Below, one piece after another: positions 11,810-20,299 of a stretch of DNA of 64,000 bases; the stretch's first letter is position 1; each line of letters begins with the position of its first letter. Both the position numbers and the translations under genes were made by a program. The DNA lies in the NCBI GenBank assembly GCA_907163375.1, contig CAJQUW010001693.1:1-64000 (forward strand). Reading direction: 5' to 3'. This DNA comes from Prostheceraeus crozeri. Taxonomy: Eukaryota > Platyhelminthes > Polycladida > Euryleptidae. The notes beneath the pieces are model-generated. The model worked only from the letters and a program-made list of their open reading frames with translations, had not been told where the DNA came from and did no database searches.

Positions 11810-12186
11810 GTTGCCGATTAGAGTGAGGCTTCTATGACTGAGCAGTTAATATATAAGAATTTCATGTAATTCCATGACATCAATTTAATTTAAATCTCTC
11901 AATATGTTAGCAATTTCGTATCGTCTTTCCACAACAAATCTTTCACATGTCAATATTATAATATTCTGACAAACTGTTTTCTTATGTTAAGAATTTAGAG
12001 GTATCAATTTTCAACTTACCAAATTATCGTGATGATATAATTGACAGTTATTTTGACAGTATGTGATTGAACCAATTTCATGCTGCTTCTTGAAAATTCC
12101 CAGCTCGTTGAGATTGCATGACCAGCCGGTTGGGAACTCGAATCGTTAGCTTAGTCATCTTTTGATGATGTAATGAACACAAAGAC

Positions 12187-12222
12187 CCATCTGAATGGGA
12201 ACCAGCTGAATGGGATGCAGCC
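12187..12222 (-). repeat. Right TIR of MULE element
   Basis: Inverted partner of 9641-9676, followed by CAATGAAG at 12,223-12,230. Confidence 0.8.
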
Positions 12223-12331
12223 CAATGAAGTCATAATATAGAAAAGATATGTGAGAGCAAAAAAGAAATAGATTGCATCTGTTGGCAATAATCAATGCAG
12301 TTTTGGCAATATAAAATGCAAAAAGGTATAA

Positions 12332-12541
12332 TTATTGAACTGCATGAGAGGATGCTGAAGTGAAAAGCGGATGTGCATCGTCGGGTCGAAACAGATTAAA
12401 GCGTTGGACTAAGCTAATTTGCCAATTATCATCTTTATCTTTTAATCGATGCATCATATCAATTTTCTGTTCCTCGGTCTCTATGAACTTGCAATACAGA
12501 TGGATGTTACTTGTCATATTCAATGGTAGCCAATCGTTTTA
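12332..12541 (-). CDS. Unrecognised short coding segment
   Basis: An open frame runs about 65 codons to TAA, reading NDWLPLNMTSNIHLYCKFIE and ending TSASSHAVQ. Composition looks protein-like (charged middle EEQKIDMMHRLKDKDDNW), but I recognise no domain. It could be the last exon of a minus-strand gene or a decayed fragment. No clear acceptor was found, and a stop precedes the frame directly. Confidence 0.2.
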
Positions 12542-12641
12542 GTCTTGAAATCTATGCTTCAATGATATTGAATGAAGTCCAAATCAGTATATTTCATATA
12601 TTCAGTATATATCCTTCGACAAGCGTGTATGACTCCTAACT

Positions 12642-12784
12642 ATGGAAGAATACACACCAAGATTTCTTAGTCGCTATCGGGAAGATAGATATTTTCATGA
12701 TGTCTACGACACTTATTCAAGCTCTTGCTTGCTAGTTGTTATTTCCGTCTTATACGCTCTTGCCCTCAGTGTTGCGTTGTTGAA
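12642..12784 (+). CDS. Possible first coding exon of a membrane protein
   Basis: ATG at 12,642 opens a 47-codon frame MEEYTPRFLSRYREDRYFHD, then a hydrophobic stretch (SCLLVVISVLYALALSVALL) long enough for one membrane helix. It meets a strong donor (GAA|GTAAGTAAAA) at 12,784/12,785. A charged N-terminus before the helix fits a signal anchor. No downstream exon could be assigned, and the family is unknown. Confidence 0.35.
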
Positions 12785-12786
12785 GT

Positions 12787-14200
12787 AAGTAAAACTAAGA
12801 TTTTCAATTAAATCCAATCACAAAAATCACAAAAAATTGCTTCACTCATAATTTTGTTCAAATAGTAAGAAGCTTAAGAGAAAATTATTCTGATCTCATC
12901 AAAGTTCTTGAAATTAAGCTTAGCCAGGATGCATTAGGACTGTGTATAATAATTGTAGTCTTCACATTTGAATTCTTTGAATTCTGCAACAGAAAACGGT
13001 CACTTTATAACTTAGTAGTCAATTCAGTATCTGGGAGAAAGCAAAAACATAGCTTACAGTTGACTGCTCTTTAGCCAGACGGAGATCTATTTCTAAACGG
13101 CAATCTTTCACTCATAGGGAAACACGGTTGTTGCATGATGGATTTCGTTGCTTTTTTTAAGTTGCTATTAAGCTGAGATGCTCATCTGCTATTTCGTCAG
13201 CTTTCAAGTATAGCCAAGATTTGTCTCTATGAAATATTCGAATTTCAGTTGCGATAATTTCACTTCAAAAACTCAATATTGCATTCGATTTGGCAGTTTT
13301 ATATCTGCAGCTGCAGATTGCTATTGATAAGGGTGAATTTGCGTCAGATTTTGTTTCCATTGTGCTGTTGATATGGCAAATTGCATTTGAAACGGGGACG
13401 CTTCACCTCATTTCGGCAACTCTGCTGTTGGAATGTCAGCAATGAACTCGAAGTGTTAATGCTGCCAACGATGATGTCATTCTGCAGTTGAATTGTCGAC
13501 ATGCATACTTGATATAAAGTGGATGATTTCCTTCTTGATTGGTCAAACGTATAGAACACCTGGACTGAAGGCTGAAATTTATTTGTACGCGAGACTGCCG
13601 ATTTGACTCCGATAGTATATGGAGAAAAACACACAATTATCAAATGAAAACGAGATGATTTAAGAGTTGATGATCCAATCCCTAAGATACACTGGTATTA
13701 GAAAGATTTGATTTTAAAGTCAGTCATAGCTACTTATGTCTACCTTATAGGCTGCATGACCACCATGATGAAGCAATAGAACAAATAAATTTAAAAAATT
13801 TCGAATCAACTAATGCTGAATGTCAAGTGTATGCATTTTGTTCTTCACATCTTCCATATTTGCATTGAAAAGCTGTACATGTATTTATTTTAAGCGCGTC
13901 TGTCGGTTCATCAGGGTACAATAGCTATGATTTGATCAATAATGAAGTTTTCGATAATAGATTAACTTCATATCTGTGATGACTTCATGTCGGCGAAACT
14001 ATCTGATATGCTTGTTCGTTAATCAAAATATGGAAACCGGAGTTATTATGGTGCATCTGAATCATTTGTGCTCATAAGCTGATTTGTCATAACTTAATTT
14101 GTAAGTAATGTAAATCTTGTAAATAATTTGTCAAAACTTATCCCTAATATACTGTTACTATTATTGTGTTTGGTATACATGTATAATGCTATTTTTGTCA
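12787..14200. other. No gene seen
   Basis: AT-rich. If the exon at 12,642 is real, this would be its first intron. No splice-bounded coding exon is convincing. Confidence 0.35.
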
Positions 14201-14204
14201 TTTT

Positions 14205-14565
14205 TTGTCTATTTTTGGAAGACGGATAAACTTCAGCATCTACTTCATTTTTGAAATCTCTGTATCTATTTTCTTCTGGTTCTCAATATAAAACACTCTT
14301 GAATGTTGAAATGAAAAGTAGAGCTCAGTGGTTCCCAACAAATTTATGCTCCGTTCGACCTCGACCTGTTAGAAGTAGAGCCTATGTAGTAGGCTTTTCC
14401 ATGCAAGCATCGCATATTTTTGGATTCATCATTATCAATGGATTTAAAGACACTGGGTTCTGCACAGAATGAGTAGCAAGCATACTAGTGCTGTAATTAT
14501 AATTGTTATTGAAATTACAATGGGTGAAATGTAGTAATCAATAAAATTTTTTAGCTATGTGATTG
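14205..14565 (+). repeat. Dispersed repeat, copy A
   Basis: Matches, in reverse orientation, 44,690-45,020. Shared words include CATCTACTT(C/T)ATTT, GGTTCTGCACAGAATGAG and TGTAATTATAATT, in the same order and spacing. A 73-codon frame lies inside but is not supported as a gene. Confidence 0.6.
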
Positions 14566-14962
14566 AGAAGTAATTGCATTCAACATGCTATTATTCCACG
14601 AGTTAGATATCTTAAATACCCCAACCCGTAGGGTGAGGACTATTTAAATATATAACGAGTTTGAATGCTATGATGAAGCAATCTTAAGCACGAGTTGCTT
14701 CGAGAAGTTTATTTGCCGACGTGCTATGATGACCAAGAAATGAAGTGATTGATCCCGTACCTTTAAAAGTTGTGTCGACTAGACGTTGTATGTAATACAT
14801 TTCCTTCTCTGTGCTGGGGTAAGAAACTCTATGTTATCAGAATTAATTCATATTCATACGCTCTTAAATTAAAGTCACCTAATAATTTACTTTATTTTGT
14901 AATTTAATTATTTAATTATTTTGCCAAGTATAAGTGATTTCGTTCTGCTTTAGTATAGACTA

Positions 14963-15097
14963 CAGTTTTTCTCAATCAATTTAATCCTGTGGTCACTGAA
15001 TTTAATCCTATGGTCAACGAAATTAATCCAAAAATTTTAATTCTTTATTTCGTGTTTTTGCGTGCTATTATGCACTTGTTGAAGTGATAAATGTGTA
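14963..15097 (+). repeat. Left arm of outer element
   Basis: Reverse complement of about 19,210-19,497 apart from the extra 21-bp units there. It breaks off at GTGATAAATGTGTA, where the inner element begins after TA. Confidence 0.75.
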
Positions 15098-15330
15098 AAG
15101 GTTTTCCAGTCAGGTTCATAGCTATCTCAATCAAGTTCGTTTTAGTTCAATCAATTTCGTTCTAATGGGTAAGTTAACATCTATTGCAATCAAGTTAACG
15201 TTATGCAATCTTCTTTCAATCAAATTCGTTGTAGTTCATTCTTGTTCATAGATATGAATGAAGTTCATACATAAGCCAATCTACTTCATTATATATCAAT
15301 CAAGTTCGTCAAAAACTTTTCGTTTAAGAC

Positions 15331-16434
15331 ATGTCTAGCAATCTCAGCTCTACCAGCTCTGAAAACTCAACCCGACGACGACCCTATGCCAAGATAAGCA
15401 CCGACCTTAAAGAACGTCTTATCGCGGCATGGGAGGATGGAAAAGACATAGTTGAAGTGTCAAGCCTCCTTGGTATCAAATTCTCTTCCGCCCGGTCCAT
15501 AATAGCAAAATATTGTTCGTGTGATGTAGCTATCAGCGATTCAAGAGGAGGAAGACGTGAAGAGCGGGTAAAGCTTACGGATAATGTGGTGAGCGAAACT
15601 GTAGAGCGTCATCCTGAATACACTTTAGAACAAACAAATAAGTGGGCAGTTGCGTTTTTCTTTATCTGTTGCCAGCATTTCACGGGCTTTAGAAAAACAA
15701 CTTATGTATCACCATGAAGAAGTTGGAGGACTGCCCCGCTAATCGCAACACATTGGTGACAAAGCAAAAACGATCCTCTTACGCCAAATGGTATTTGGAA
15801 ACAGCGGTCAACCGGACGCTTGTATACGTTGATGAGACTTGTTTTAATATTTATTCAAAGCGCACCCGAGGAAGAGCCTTAAAGGGCAGGCCAGCAGTTC
15901 GGCAAGTCAATGGATACCGTGGGCCAAATCTAAATTTGGTGATGGCAATTTCAGCTGGGGTCGGTGTCGTATATTACGAGCTTCAAAGGGGTTGTATGAC
16001 AAGTCAACAAAGTCAAACAAATTTCGCAGATATTGTTTTTGCATGACTGGAAAAACCTGTTTTTAAGTTTTCAAATTTCAGGCGAAAGATTCGGACATTT
16101 TATGGATAATCTCAAGACAATACTACGTGAGTGCAATGTAATCGATGGCACGATCGTGATGGATAACGCTCCAGTACATCACGGAGCCGTATCTGAGTGT
16201 GACGATGATGAAATCCCCGTTAAGTTTTTACCTCCATACAGTCCATTCCTGAACCCCATTGAAAATGCCTTTGGTGTTTTCAAGCTTAAATTGCGAGCTG
16301 TCCTACGTGAGGATTCGACCAGGGAGAGGCTTGACAACCCGACAGAAGGTATTTCTATCGCGGAACATCGCTTGCACCTTCTTACTGACTTATCCTCCTC
16401 AATAATCGAGGATCAAGAGACAATAAGTGCCTAA
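15331..16434 (+). pseudogene. IS630/Tc1-type transposase of inner element
   Basis: Starts MSSNLSSTSSENSTRRRPYA, then a helix-turn-helix (DIVEVSSLLGIKFSSARSII). The catalytic domain shows YVDETCFN (first Asp), VMDNAPVHH (second Asp) and PPYSPFLNPIENAF (Glu, with 32 residues after the second Asp). About two frame shifts lie between 15,630 and 15,720. A 79-bp stretch at 16,003-16,081 ends in a strong acceptor (TTTTCAAATTTCAG); removing it joins GCMTS to ERFGHFMDNL in frame, so it may be an intron with a weak GTCAAC donor. Broken copy; the role would be transposition through a TA target. Confidence 0.75.
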
Positions 16435-16480
16435 AAGGTTAACCACATGTGCAACCACGTGATGAGGTACATGCACAAGG

Positions 16481-16672
16481 ATGCAAATGCAATTCACGGG
16501 TTCATAGATTACCCAGCTTGCTATTCAAGTTGATAAAATACAGGTTTTTCCAGTCAGATTCATAGCTAACTCAATCAAGTTCGTTTTAGTTCAATCAATG
16601 AACCCGTGAATTGCATTTGCATCCTTAAAATGCCTGGGCAACTTCCATTCATTTATCGATCCTTTAAGGCTG
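16481..16672. repeat. Mosaic of outer-arm and inner-arm fragments forming a hairpin
   Basis: 16,481-16,530 is a direct copy of the outer right arm (AATTCACGGGTTCATAGATT). 16,531-16,598 is a piece of the inner left arm (CAGGTTTTTCCAGTC). 16,599-16,672 is outer-arm sequence again, now inverted. GGATGCAAATGCAATTCACG thus recurs as its own reverse complement about 100 bp later. Confidence 0.65.
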
Positions 16673-16674
16673 GT

Positions 16675-16978
16675 TAAGACGTTCTTTAAGGTCGGTGCTT
16701 ATCTTGGCATAGGGTCGTCGTCGGGTTGAGTTTTCAGAGCTGGTAGAGCTGAGATTGCTAGACATGTCTTAAACGAAAAGTTTTTGACGAACTTGATTGA
16801 TATATAGTGAAGTAGATTGGCTTATGTATGAACTTCATTCATATCTATGAACAAGAATGAACTACAACGAATTTGATTGAAAGAAGATTGCATAACGTTA
16901 ACTTGATTGCAATAGATGTTAACTTACCCATTAGAACGAACTTGATTGAGATAGCTATGAACCTGACTGGAAAACCTG
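16675..16978 (-). repeat. Right inverted arm of inner element
   Basis: Reverse complement of 15,098-15,421, including ATGTCTAGCAATCTCAGCTC, the start of the transposase gene. It lacks one 20-bp unit of the left arm. Confidence 0.8.
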
Positions 16979-16980
16979 TA

Positions 16981-17845
16981 AGATCAATTATAAGACTATG
17001 GTGGAATCATAGAATTAAAAATACCATAGAAAGTCCTAGAATGGAAATTGCATGAAAATCATGGCGCACGCCAGGGGAACTTAGTTGGGGCAAAAAGCAA
17101 ATTTTATAAACTGGTTTTCTTGTTTCCTGCTTGGCTTTTATATTTTTAAAGTCAATTTTTGATCTGGATTATTGCCCTATGTCTGACGATCATGTGCACA
17201 AAAGCAGGATTGAATTTGCAAAGTACAACCGCGGCAGGACGACAAATAAAGAAATCCTTCAAAACGTTCTGCGCATTGAGCATTTTTAAATATCGCTCCA
17301 ATAATCTATCAAGAATACAATCAGATACATAAGCAACTTGTAAAACCGATTTAAAGAACATACATTACTCCATCTTGAAATCAGAGGCTGAGAAACCAGG
17401 ATTATTTGTTTTACTTCAAAAATACTCTACGTCGTACATGTATGTTCAAGTTTCTTTTAATCAGTTTTCAAAATTTTTGAATAATTTGAAGCATCAGCTT
17501 TCAAAACTTTGGAAAACCATGGAATAGTAGGCTATTTCATATGAAGCGATACCATCTCACTTAAAATTCTCCTCAAGAAAAACCTGCAATTTGCTCTCAA
17601 CAACCTCTACAACTGAATTGATAGACAGTTTGACTATGATGTAATGTATAGATCGAAATTGATGTACAAACTATAGATTTTTCTTTGTGCCATCATTGTA
17701 CATAAGCAAGATATCAAACTTCCATTCTAGTCTTGTTATTATCTACTTCTATGAGTGGAATTGATATCTAATTTGAAAACAGAAATGCAATACACACTCC
17801 ACAGTGATTTTTCTCATTATTCATCGTCCACATGTACAATGATGC
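16981..17845. other. Interior of outer element, no gene seen
   Basis: Between the inner element and the second transposase. It does not continue the outer left arm as a simple TA insertion would predict, so some outer sequence has been lost or rearranged. Confidence 0.4.
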
Positions 17846-17956
17846 ATGACTCACTCTACAGGAGGATCTCTATGGTCAACAATTTCAAATTTTGATTTAT
17901 ACATATTTGATTTCAAATGCGAGCACATGTATTTCATTTTATTTTCCATTGTCAAC

Positions 17957-18868
17957 ATGAGCAGGAGCTATCAGAAAGTGTCACACGAAGACAAACTTCG
18001 CATCTTGGACTGCAACCGAAATGGCGGAAGTCTGGTTCATCTAGCAGATGCACTCGGCATCAAAATAAAGACTGTCCGAAGCATTGCAAGGAAAGATAGA
18101 TCTCCTGTGAGTAAGGGAGGAGGCTCAAGGAAGAAAGTTGGGGTCAGTGATAGTCAAATGCTGACTGCTATAGTGGACGAGAATCCCGCATTCACACTGA
18201 AGCAGATTCAGGAGCGCTTTCAGCAAGTAACTGGCAATCATGTCTCTGTTGCCACAATTGATCACTACTTGGATGGACATGGTTACTCGCTGAAGCTCCT
18301 TTCCCAACAGCCGGTTGATAGGAATCGAGAAGACGTCAAAGTTGGCCGGACACAGTGGGCGAACTGGTTGAGGACTGACGGAGTTCAAACTGCCATATAC
18401 TACATTGACGAAACCAATTTCAGCGTCTGGTGTGCGAGAGCAAAAGGAAGGTCACGAGTTGGAGCCACTGCATCAGTGAGTCGTCCGTCTTCAAATGGAG
18501 CTAACCTCAATGTAATCGCCTGCATGTCCAACACAGGCTTATTCCATTATGAATTTTACCTGAAGGTGACACATGTCCAATTCAACCAATTCATTGAACA
18601 ATGTTCAACGATGACACTTGAAGATACTGCATGCTTCATCTTCGAAAACGCTCCAGCACATCGTCGGCGGGCATTGGAGGCAGTTTTGAAGAATGGTTAC
18701 TCTGTTAAAAGACTTCCTCCATATCCACCGATGTTTAATCCCACTGAAGAACTATTTTCCAAATTTAAGTTTTCGATTAAGCGGGACTTACAAGTAAGAC
18801 GAACTGAGAGTATGACTTCTCCAAATGGAAGCACAGTTAGAGACCATCGTCATCGAATCCTGGAATAA
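17957..18868 (+). CDS. IS630/Tc1-type transposase of outer element
   Basis: I start at the Met of MSRSYQKVSHEDKLRILD, because the upstream 37 codons of the same frame are low-complexity leader. Helix-turn-helix GGSLVHLADALGIKIKTVRS, a basic GGGSRKK linker and a second helix set (FTLKQIQERFQQVTGNHVSV) precede the catalytic domain: YYIDETNF (first Asp), FENAPAHRR where Glu stands in place of the usual second Asp, and PPYPPMFNPTEELF with the final Glu. The frame is uninterrupted for about 300 codons. The last 25 residues look shifted, since the overlapping frame at 18,825 (LETIVIESWNNV) reads like a family C-terminus. The altered second Asp suggests loss of activity. It is homologous to, but clearly diverged from, the inner copy. 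Confidence 0.75.
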   Translation: MSRSYQKVSHEDKLRILDCNRNGGSLVHLADALGIKIKTVRSIARKDRSPVSKGGGSRKKVGVSDSQMLTAIVDENPAFTLKQIQERFQQVTGNHVSVATIDHYLDGHGYSLKLLSQQPVDRNREDVKVGRTQWANWLRTDGVQTAIYYIDETNFSVWCARAKGRSRVGATASVSRPSSNGANLNVIACMSNTGLFHYEFYLKVTHVQFNQFIEQCSTMTLEDTACFIFENAPAHRRRALEAVLKNGYSVKRLPPYPPMFNPTEELFSKFKFSIKRDLQVRRTESMTSPNGSTVRDHRHRILE

Positions 18869-19120
18869 TGTGCGAGATAAGCGTTCTGAGGAATTGCACC
18901 AACCGATTGTGGTAATTGGGACAGACACATGTTTTCATTTATTGATTGTGCGTTGCAAGGTAGAGACATGTAAAAGACACTTTGTTCTCATGTTTGAATG
19001 CCCTGTTTGTAATTTTTTTATGGCTTCTATTCTTAAATGGAACAAACAGAAACAAGCACTGTGTATTGCTTTCTACATAGCTTTGAAATCCAATTGCTCT
19101 TAGTTCTACTAGCTTTGAAG

Positions 19121-19497
19121 GATCGATAAATGAATGGAAGTTGCCCAGGCATTTTAAGGATGCAAATGTAATTCACGGGTTCATAGATTACCCAGCTTGC
19201 TGTTCAAGTTGATAAAATACACATTATCACTTCAACAAGTGCATAATAGCACGCAAAAACACGAAATAAAGAATTATAATTTTTGGATTAATTTCGTTGA
19301 CCATAGGATTAAATTCAGTGACCACAGGATTAAATTGAGTGACCATTGGAATAATTCAATGACCATTGGATTAAATTGAGTGACCATGGGACTAAACTGA
19401 GTGACCACAGGATTAAATTCAGTGACCATAGGATTAAATTCAGTGACCACAGGATTAAATTCAGTGACCATTGGATTAACTTGATAGAGAAAAACTG
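19121..19497 (-). repeat. Right arm of outer element
   Basis: Its outer half is 21-bp tandem repeats and its inner half matches the left arm. The innermost part (GGATCGATAAATGAATGGAAG...CACGGGTTCATAG) recurs in the 16.5-kb mosaic. Confidence 0.7.
19283..19490 (-). repeat. 21-bp subterminal tandem repeats
   Basis: About nine units of GATTAAATTCAGTGACCA(C/T)AG type, against two to three in the left arm. A unit of 21 bp gives open frames reading SLNLILW in series, which are spurious. Confidence 0.8.
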
Positions 19498-19639
19498 TAG
19501 ATCTGTGCATAGATGCTTGTCATGATTGATCAAATCTCATTTCTATTCAAATGCTCTTGATAATCATAGACATGTCAATCACTTTATTCCTTTATCATCA
19601 TAGAATGTCGCCAAATAAAATTGGTAGAAGACTGTGGTA

Positions 19640-20240
19640 AAATGAAGGTAATTTGGTAAAAGAAGTAAAATGGTTCGAAATTGGTAGGAGATTGTGGATG
19701 CGAGTCTTTCATCCCACGCAGGCTCGATTGGTGAAAGATCAGTAGAGCGTGAAGACCATGCAGGGAGTTACTCAATAGCTGAGGTGTTATCACTTGGCTA
19801 ATGTGCTCTGTGCAGCTGCGCATTATCCTCTTGGATGATGAGACCTATACTGCTGGAATAACAAAAGGAGTCATATTCTTGGAGAGATAACATTAGCCAT
19901 CCAAGGTGCCTTGATGACAACAGCTTTGACTCGTCTATCGTGTCAAATACCGACCTTAATCATGACGCTATTACCACTGAATCGACCATGTTCTGAAATG
20001 CAGCAGGCTGCATATCTCTCACGAGACAGACTGTGAGTAGGCCTAAAAACTCCTCAGTAGTGGAAATCGATGGTAAAACGTGGATTCTCGTCCACATCAC
20101 GCGATGCCATTCTTTACGCATCCGCTACGTCCACAGCGAATCATTACAATCGCCACACATACGCCTACGAATTAATCTTCGTGCTCCAGCATGAAGTTTC
20201 GATTTCTGTCAGAAAGACAGCAAATTTTGCAATTATACGA
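19640..20240 (-). pseudogene. Tc1-type transposase remnant
   Basis: Reading the minus strand in broken frames gives RERYAACCISEHGRFSGNSV, then VKAVVIKAP, then IIQEDNAQLHRAH (second catalytic Asp) and PAWSSRSTDLSPIEPAWDE (final Glu). This is the typical Tc1 order. There are at least four stops or frame changes and no N-terminal domain, so it is an old fragment. Confidence 0.75.
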
Positions 20241-20299
20241 TGCTTAAACTTATTCAAACGTTTATTTTGTGTAAGTGGATGAACGATGTCTTCATAATT

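Larger units (their letters stand above)
9641..12222 (-). mobile_element. MULE-type DNA transposon with TIRs and 8-bp TSD
   Basis: The two ends are inverted: the left end (from GGTGACTTCC) aligns without gaps over about 36 bp to the reverse complement of the right end (GGCTGCATCC...), sharing CTGGTTCCCATTCAG. Both sides carry the same flank, CAATGAAG (9633-9640 and 12,223-12,230), an 8-bp target duplication in the 8-10 bp range of Mutator-like elements. Subterminal CATTCAGCTGG words repeat at 9667, 9697 and 9723. The 2.58-kb interior holds one spliced FLYWCH-MULE transposase gene on the minus strand. It looks structurally complete but has one frame break. Confidence 0.85.
15098..16978 (+). 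mobile_element. Inner IS630/Tc1-type element with long inverted arms
   Basis: Inverted arms 15,098-15,421 and 16,675-16,978 begin (C/A)AGGTTTTCCAGTCAGG, each next to TA. They are nearly identical apart from one 20-bp length difference and very few substitutions. The arms extend past the ATG into the first 30 codons of the transposase gene, so the right arm holds an inverted copy of the gene start. Repeated CAATCAAGTTCGT-like words fill the subterminal part. Confidence 0.75.
14963..19497 (+). mobile_element. Outer IS630/Tc1-type element containing an inner one
   Basis: The ends read TA|CAGTTTTTCTC and GAGAAAAACTG|TA, so the element sits in a TA target as Tc1/mariner/IS630 elements do. Inverted arms share TTCTTTATTTCGTGTTTTTG and TGCACTTGTTGAAGTGATAA. 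Both arms carry 21-bp subterminal repeats, with many more copies on the right. The left arm is cut at 15,097 by the inner element. The transposase at 17,957 is the likely original cargo. Total 4.5 kb. Confidence 0.75.

Noticed and set aside
19274-19533. ORFs reading SLNLILW in series
   Set aside because: Artefact of the 21-bp subterminal repeat.
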